Assembly: GCA_025059775.1 (NCBI GenBank)
Contig: JANXCW010000005.1
Location: 81,823-145,822 of the forward strand
DNA: 64,000 nucleotides
Direction of reading: 5' to 3'
Source of the DNA: Armatimonadota bacterium
GTDB taxonomy: Bacteria > Sysuimicrobiota > Sysuimicrobiia > Sysuimicrobiales > Sysuimicrobiaceae
Made by a program: the position numbers and the translations under genes. Every line of letters begins with the position of its first letter. The stretch's first letter is position 1. The notes beneath the pieces are model-generated. The model saw only the letters and a list, made by a program, of their open reading frames with translations, did not search any database and had not been told where the DNA came from. This document shows, piece after piece, positions 61,344 through 64,000 of this stretch.

Positions 61344-61682
61344 GTGGGGTTTTTCATCCGGGTGCTGGTGAACATCGTGGGGCTCGGGCTGGGAGCCCGG
61401 ATCTCTCCCGGGGCGCTTCGGTGGGAGGAGGGAGGGAGTTTGCTGGGAGCGGCGCTCTTGCTGGCGGTGGCCCACGTCACCCTGCGTCCCGTACTGCTCT
61501 TCCTCGCCCTCCCCCTGAACCTCCTGACCCTGGGACTCGCCACCCTCGGGGTGAACACCCTCCTGCTGCACCTCGTGGTTTGGGTTCTCGGGATCCCGCA
61601 CGGTGGGGTCCTGGCTCTCGCGGCGCTCTCCCTTCTCCTCTCCATGCTGAGCGTGCTTCTGGCTGCCATCATGGGACCCTAG
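61344..61682 (+). CDS. Small membrane protein, phage-holin-4_2 (YvlD-like) family
   Basis: This 112-residue protein has four hydrophobic helices and the family pattern FFIRVLVNIVGLGLGARI, AHVTLRPVLLFLALPLNLLTLGLATLGVNTLLLHLVVWV. Members are chromosomal membrane proteins of unknown role despite the holin name. GTG 61344 follows the sucD stop by one base, with GAGGTGG overlapping it. It lies between the TCA operon and rapZ. Confidence 0.75.
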   Translation: MGFFIRVLVNIVGLGLGARISPGALRWEEGGSLLGAALLLAVAHVTLRPVLLFLALPLNLLTLGLATLGVNTLLLHLVVWVLGIPHGGVLALAALSLLLSMLSVLLAAIMGP

Positions 61683-61686
61683 GTCC

Positions 61687-62541
61687 ATGCAGTTCGTGAT
61701 CGTCACGGGCCTCTCCGGAGCGGGCAAGTCCACCGCGGTGCACGTCTTTGAGGATATGGGCTACTTCTGCGTGGACAACCTGCCCCCCGCCTTGGTCCCC
61801 CGGTTCGCGGAGCTGGTGAGCCGCTCCCAGGGGCGGGTGGATCGGGTGGCGGTGGTGATGGACATCCGAAGCGGGGAGTTCTTCGACGAGATCGAGGAGG
61901 CCCTCCGGGCCCTGGACGAGCGCCGGCTTCCCTACCGCATCCTCTTCCTCGATGCCTCGGATGAGGTCCTGGTCCGTCGGTTCAAGGAGACCCGCCGCAA
62001 GCATCCCCTCGCTCCCGACGGATCCGTTCTAGAGGGTATTCGGGCGGAACGAAGACGCCTGGAGATCCTGCGGGAACGGGCCCACAAGATCGTGGACACC
62101 AGCGCCCTCACCCCCCAGGCCCTGCGGGCGGACCTCCAGGCGGAGTTCGGGCCAGCTTCCCTGCGGGGCCTCACCATCACCGTGCTCTCCTTCGGGTACA
62201 AGCATGGGCTGCCCATGGACGCGGACCTGGTTTTCGACGTGCGCTTTCTCCCAAACCCGCACTATGTGCCCGAGCTGCGTCCGCACCCCGGAACCCATCC
62301 GGAGGTGCGGAACTATGTGCTGGCCTTGCCGGAAGCCCAGACCTTCCGCGAGCGGCTGCTGGAGATGGTCTCCTTCCTGCTCCCGCACTTCATCCGGGAG
62401 GGGAAGGCACACCTGGTGATCGCGATTGGGTGCACGGGGGGCCGACACCGGTCCGTGGTCTTCGCAGAGGAACTGGGAAACTACCTCCGGCAACTGGGCT
62501 ACGCCATCCGGATCCGGCACCGGGACCTGGATCGGGAGTGA
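61687..62541 (+). CDS. rapZ: RNase adapter/nucleotide-binding protein RapZ (YvcJ)
   Basis: This 284-residue P-loop protein has VIVTGLSGAGKSTAVHVFEDMGYFCVDNLPPALVP (Walker A), LFLDASDEVLVRRFKETRRKHPL, and in the C-terminal domain LSFGYKHGLPMDADLVFDVRFLPNPHY and IAIGCTGGRHRSVVFAEEL. In Gram-positive-type genomes it pairs with yvcK, as here. It binds nucleotides and, in enterobacteria, directs sRNA decay in amino-sugar control; its role in this lineage is unproven. Confidence 0.93.
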   Translation: MQFVIVTGLSGAGKSTAVHVFEDMGYFCVDNLPPALVPRFAELVSRSQGRVDRVAVVMDIRSGEFFDEIEEALRALDERRLPYRILFLDASDEVLVRRFKETRRKHPLAPDGSVLEGIRAERRRLEILRERAHKIVDTSALTPQALRADLQAEFGPASLRGLTITVLSFGYKHGLPMDADLVFDVRFLPNPHYVPELRPHPGTHPEVRNYVLALPEAQTFRERLLEMVSFLLPHFIREGKAHLVIAIGCTGGRHRSVVFAEELGNYLRQLGYAIRIRHRDLDRE

Positions 62542-62545
62542 GCGC

Positions 62546-63895
62546 ATGAGGCCGTCGGGGATTTGGGGGCGCCTTCGGCATCGGGTGCGCCAGTTCGCGA
62601 AGTGGCTGGTTCCAGGGATTCGGGTCAAGCGCTTCCTGGCCCTGGTGCTGCTGGGAGTCCTGCTGGTGACCGCGGGCGCCCTCCTCCTCCTCCTGGGCTA
62701 TTTCCGTCTCCGGGGGGATGCCCTAAGGTGGCTCCTGGATCTCCCGGACAGGGCGACCCTGGGCCTGGGGGGAGCCCTGGTGGCCCTGGGCCTGTACGGG
62801 GTCTTCCTCGGTGTGCGGGCCACCATCCGGTCCGTAGCCGGCGTCTTCCTGCCGAGAGGGGATCATCGGCTCGTGGAGCTGCTGGTCCAGCGCCGGGCCC
62901 TTCCCCGAGGCCCCCGCATCGTGGCCATCGGGGGCGGAACCGGGCTGTCGACCCTCCTGCGGGGCCTCAAGGCATACGCCACCTACCTCACCGCGGTGGT
63001 GACGGTAACCGACGACGGGGGAAGTTCCGGGCGCCTCCGGCGGGAGCTGGGGATCCTCCCCCCCGGGGACATCAACGATTGTCTGGTGGCCCTGGCGGAG
63101 GTGGAGCCCGTGATGACCCGCCTGTTCCAGTACCGCTTCGACCGAGGGGACCTCGTGGGTCACTCCTTCGGCAACCTCTTCCTGGCCAGCATGGTGGGGG
63201 TCGGGGGAGATCTGGTTTCCGCGGTACGGCTCGCCAGCCGGGTACTGGCCATCCGGGGGCAGGTCCTCCCGGCCACCGCGGACCACGTGGTGCTGGGGGC
63301 GGAGTTCGTGGACGGGACCGTGGTGGAGGGAGAGTCCGCCATTCCGCAGGCCCGCAAGGCCATCCGACGGGTCTACCTGAATCCTCCGAACGTGCGTCCG
63401 GTCCCGGAGGTCCTGGAGGCTATAGTCGAGGCGGATCTGATCCTGTTGGGCCCGGGGAGCCTGTTCACCTCCGTGCTCCCCAATCTCCTGGTTCCGGGCA
63501 TCGCGGAAGCCCTCCGGGGGGTGTCTGCGCCCGTGGTGTACATCGTGAACGTCATGACCCAGCCCGGGGAGACGGATGGTTTCCGGGCCTCCGATCACGT
63601 ACGGACGGTGGTGGAGCATCTCGGGCCCGGGGTGGTGGATGTGGCGCTGGTCAACACCCAGATGCCCCGCAACCGGGGCCTCCTGGAGCGCTACCGGGAA
63701 CAGGGTGCCTTCCCGGTGGAGCCGGACCTGGAGCGGATTCGCCATCTGGGCGTGGAGACGGTGGGGCGTCCCCTCATGAGCGAGCGGGACCTCTTGCGCC
63801 ATGACCCGGCCCGTCTGGCTCAGGCGGTCCTGGAGATCCTTGAGCGCCTCCTGCACCGCCGGCGCCCGCTGCGGGTGAGCGTCATCAATCCGTAG
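62546..63895 (+). CDS. yvcK: Gluconeogenesis/morphology factor YvcK with N-terminal membrane segments
   Basis: This 449-residue protein has a YvcK/CofD-like core from about residue 125: IVAIGGGTGLSTLLRGLKAY, TAVVTVTDDGGSSGRLRRELGILPPGDINDCLVAL, VGHSFGNLFLASM, LILLGPGSLFTSVLPNLLVPGI and NVMTQPGETDGF. The first ~115 residues add two strong hydrophobic segments (FLALVLLGVLLVTAGALLLLLGYF; LGLGGALVALGLYGVFLGV), absent from B. subtilis YvcK, so this form should be membrane-tethered. It directly follows rapZ. The 105 bases after its stop hold nothing I can support. Confidence 0.88.
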   Translation: MRPSGIWGRLRHRVRQFAKWLVPGIRVKRFLALVLLGVLLVTAGALLLLLGYFRLRGDALRWLLDLPDRATLGLGGALVALGLYGVFLGVRATIRSVAGVFLPRGDHRLVELLVQRRALPRGPRIVAIGGGTGLSTLLRGLKAYATYLTAVVTVTDDGGSSGRLRRELGILPPGDINDCLVALAEVEPVMTRLFQYRFDRGDLVGHSFGNLFLASMVGVGGDLVSAVRLASRVLAIRGQVLPATADHVVLGAEFVDGTVVEGESAIPQARKAIRRVYLNPPNVRPVPEVLEAIVEADLILLGPGSLFTSVLPNLLVPGIAEALRGVSAPVVYIVNVMTQPGETDGFRASDHVRTVVEHLGPGVVDVALVNTQMPRNRGLLERYREQGAFPVEPDLERIRHLGVETVGRPLMSERDLLRHDPARLAQAVLEILERLLHRRRPLRVSVINP

Positions 63896-64000
63896 CCGGG
63901 TCTGTTTGCTGACCTGGTTCAGAAACATGTGGGACGGTAGCGGGGCAAAGCAAAGGGGGCCATCCTTTACATCTCGCGCCATCAGGCCCTGGGGCTGTCT

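Noticed and set aside
58919..61672. A 917-codon open frame on the minus strand across mdh, sucC and sucD
   Set aside because: It is antisense to three clearly conserved TCA genes and shows no family motifs. High G+C DNA with strong third-position bias creates such frames.
61344..61682. Phage remnant suggested by the holin-like gene
   Set aside because: This family is chromosomal and widespread. No other phage genes, attachment sites or compositional shifts are seen.

Overview
The window is G+C-rich (about two thirds by eye) bacterial DNA, densely packed with short-overlap operons, GTG starts and purine-rich Shine-Dalgarno sites. Marker content fits a Terrabacteria-type lineage (Actinobacteriota, Chloroflexota, Armatimonadota or a related candidate phylum) but does not fix the phylum: rapZ followed by yvcK, short HisG with HisZ, an F420H2:NADP oxidoreductase, and ADP-forming acyl-CoA synthetase. 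Genes for O2-dependent tryptophan dioxygenase and succinate dehydrogenase next to a class I benzoyl-CoA reductase suggest a facultative or microaerophilic heterotroph. No insertion sequences, prophage or CRISPR arrays were seen.

Positions 1-22.8 kb form an anaerobic aromatic-degradation island. It holds the end of a glutaryl-CoA-dehydrogenase-like gene, an MBL-fold hydrolase, an F420 reductase, a benzoate-CoA-ligase-like enzyme, a DUF364 protein (opposite strand) and two subunits of an ADP-forming acyl-CoA synthetase. A first long operon (6.7-15.7 kb) encodes three subunits resembling 4-hydroxybenzoyl-CoA reductase, a CoA ligase, an atypical crotonase, an acyl-CoA dehydrogenase, a dienoyl-CoA hydratase and a PAS-LuxR regulator. 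A second operon (15.8-22.8 kb) encodes the benzoyl-CoA reductase subunits in the order C-B-A-D, an amidohydrolase-fold protein that lacks its metal ligands, a BadH-like dehydrogenase, a hemerythrin-domain protein and a TetR regulator. The two operon promoters share a partly palindromic element (GACTGACC-N4-GG..AAAA).

Positions 22.8-28.1 kb (minus strand) are a branched-chain-amino-acid-type ABC transporter operon ending in a creatininase-family gene. Next come a HisC-like aminotransferase (minus), then a RidA-family protein, tryptophan 2,3-dioxygenase and kynureninase (plus), an anthranilate-yielding set with no recognised formamidase. Positions 32.1-34.3 kb hold folP, an orphan FecCD-type permease and tRNA-Cys, tRNA-Gly and tRNA-Leu. 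Positions 34.3-41.2 kb are a nucleoside uptake and breakdown module (BMP-family binding protein, ATPase, two permeases, deoC, nucleoside hydrolase).

Positions 41.3-49.4 kb carry a compact histidine operon (hisZ-G-D-C-B-H-A-F-IE) behind a small membrane protein. It is followed by a metallophosphoesterase, a PduO-type cobalamin adenosyltransferase, an ArsR-family regulator and an MFS exporter. Positions 53.1-61.3 kb are a TCA-cycle divergon: gntR-sdhCDAB leftwards and icd-mdh-sucCD rightwards, with a GntR-type operator (TGGTCTGACCA) between them. The window closes with a small holin-like membrane protein, rapZ and a membrane-anchored yvcK.
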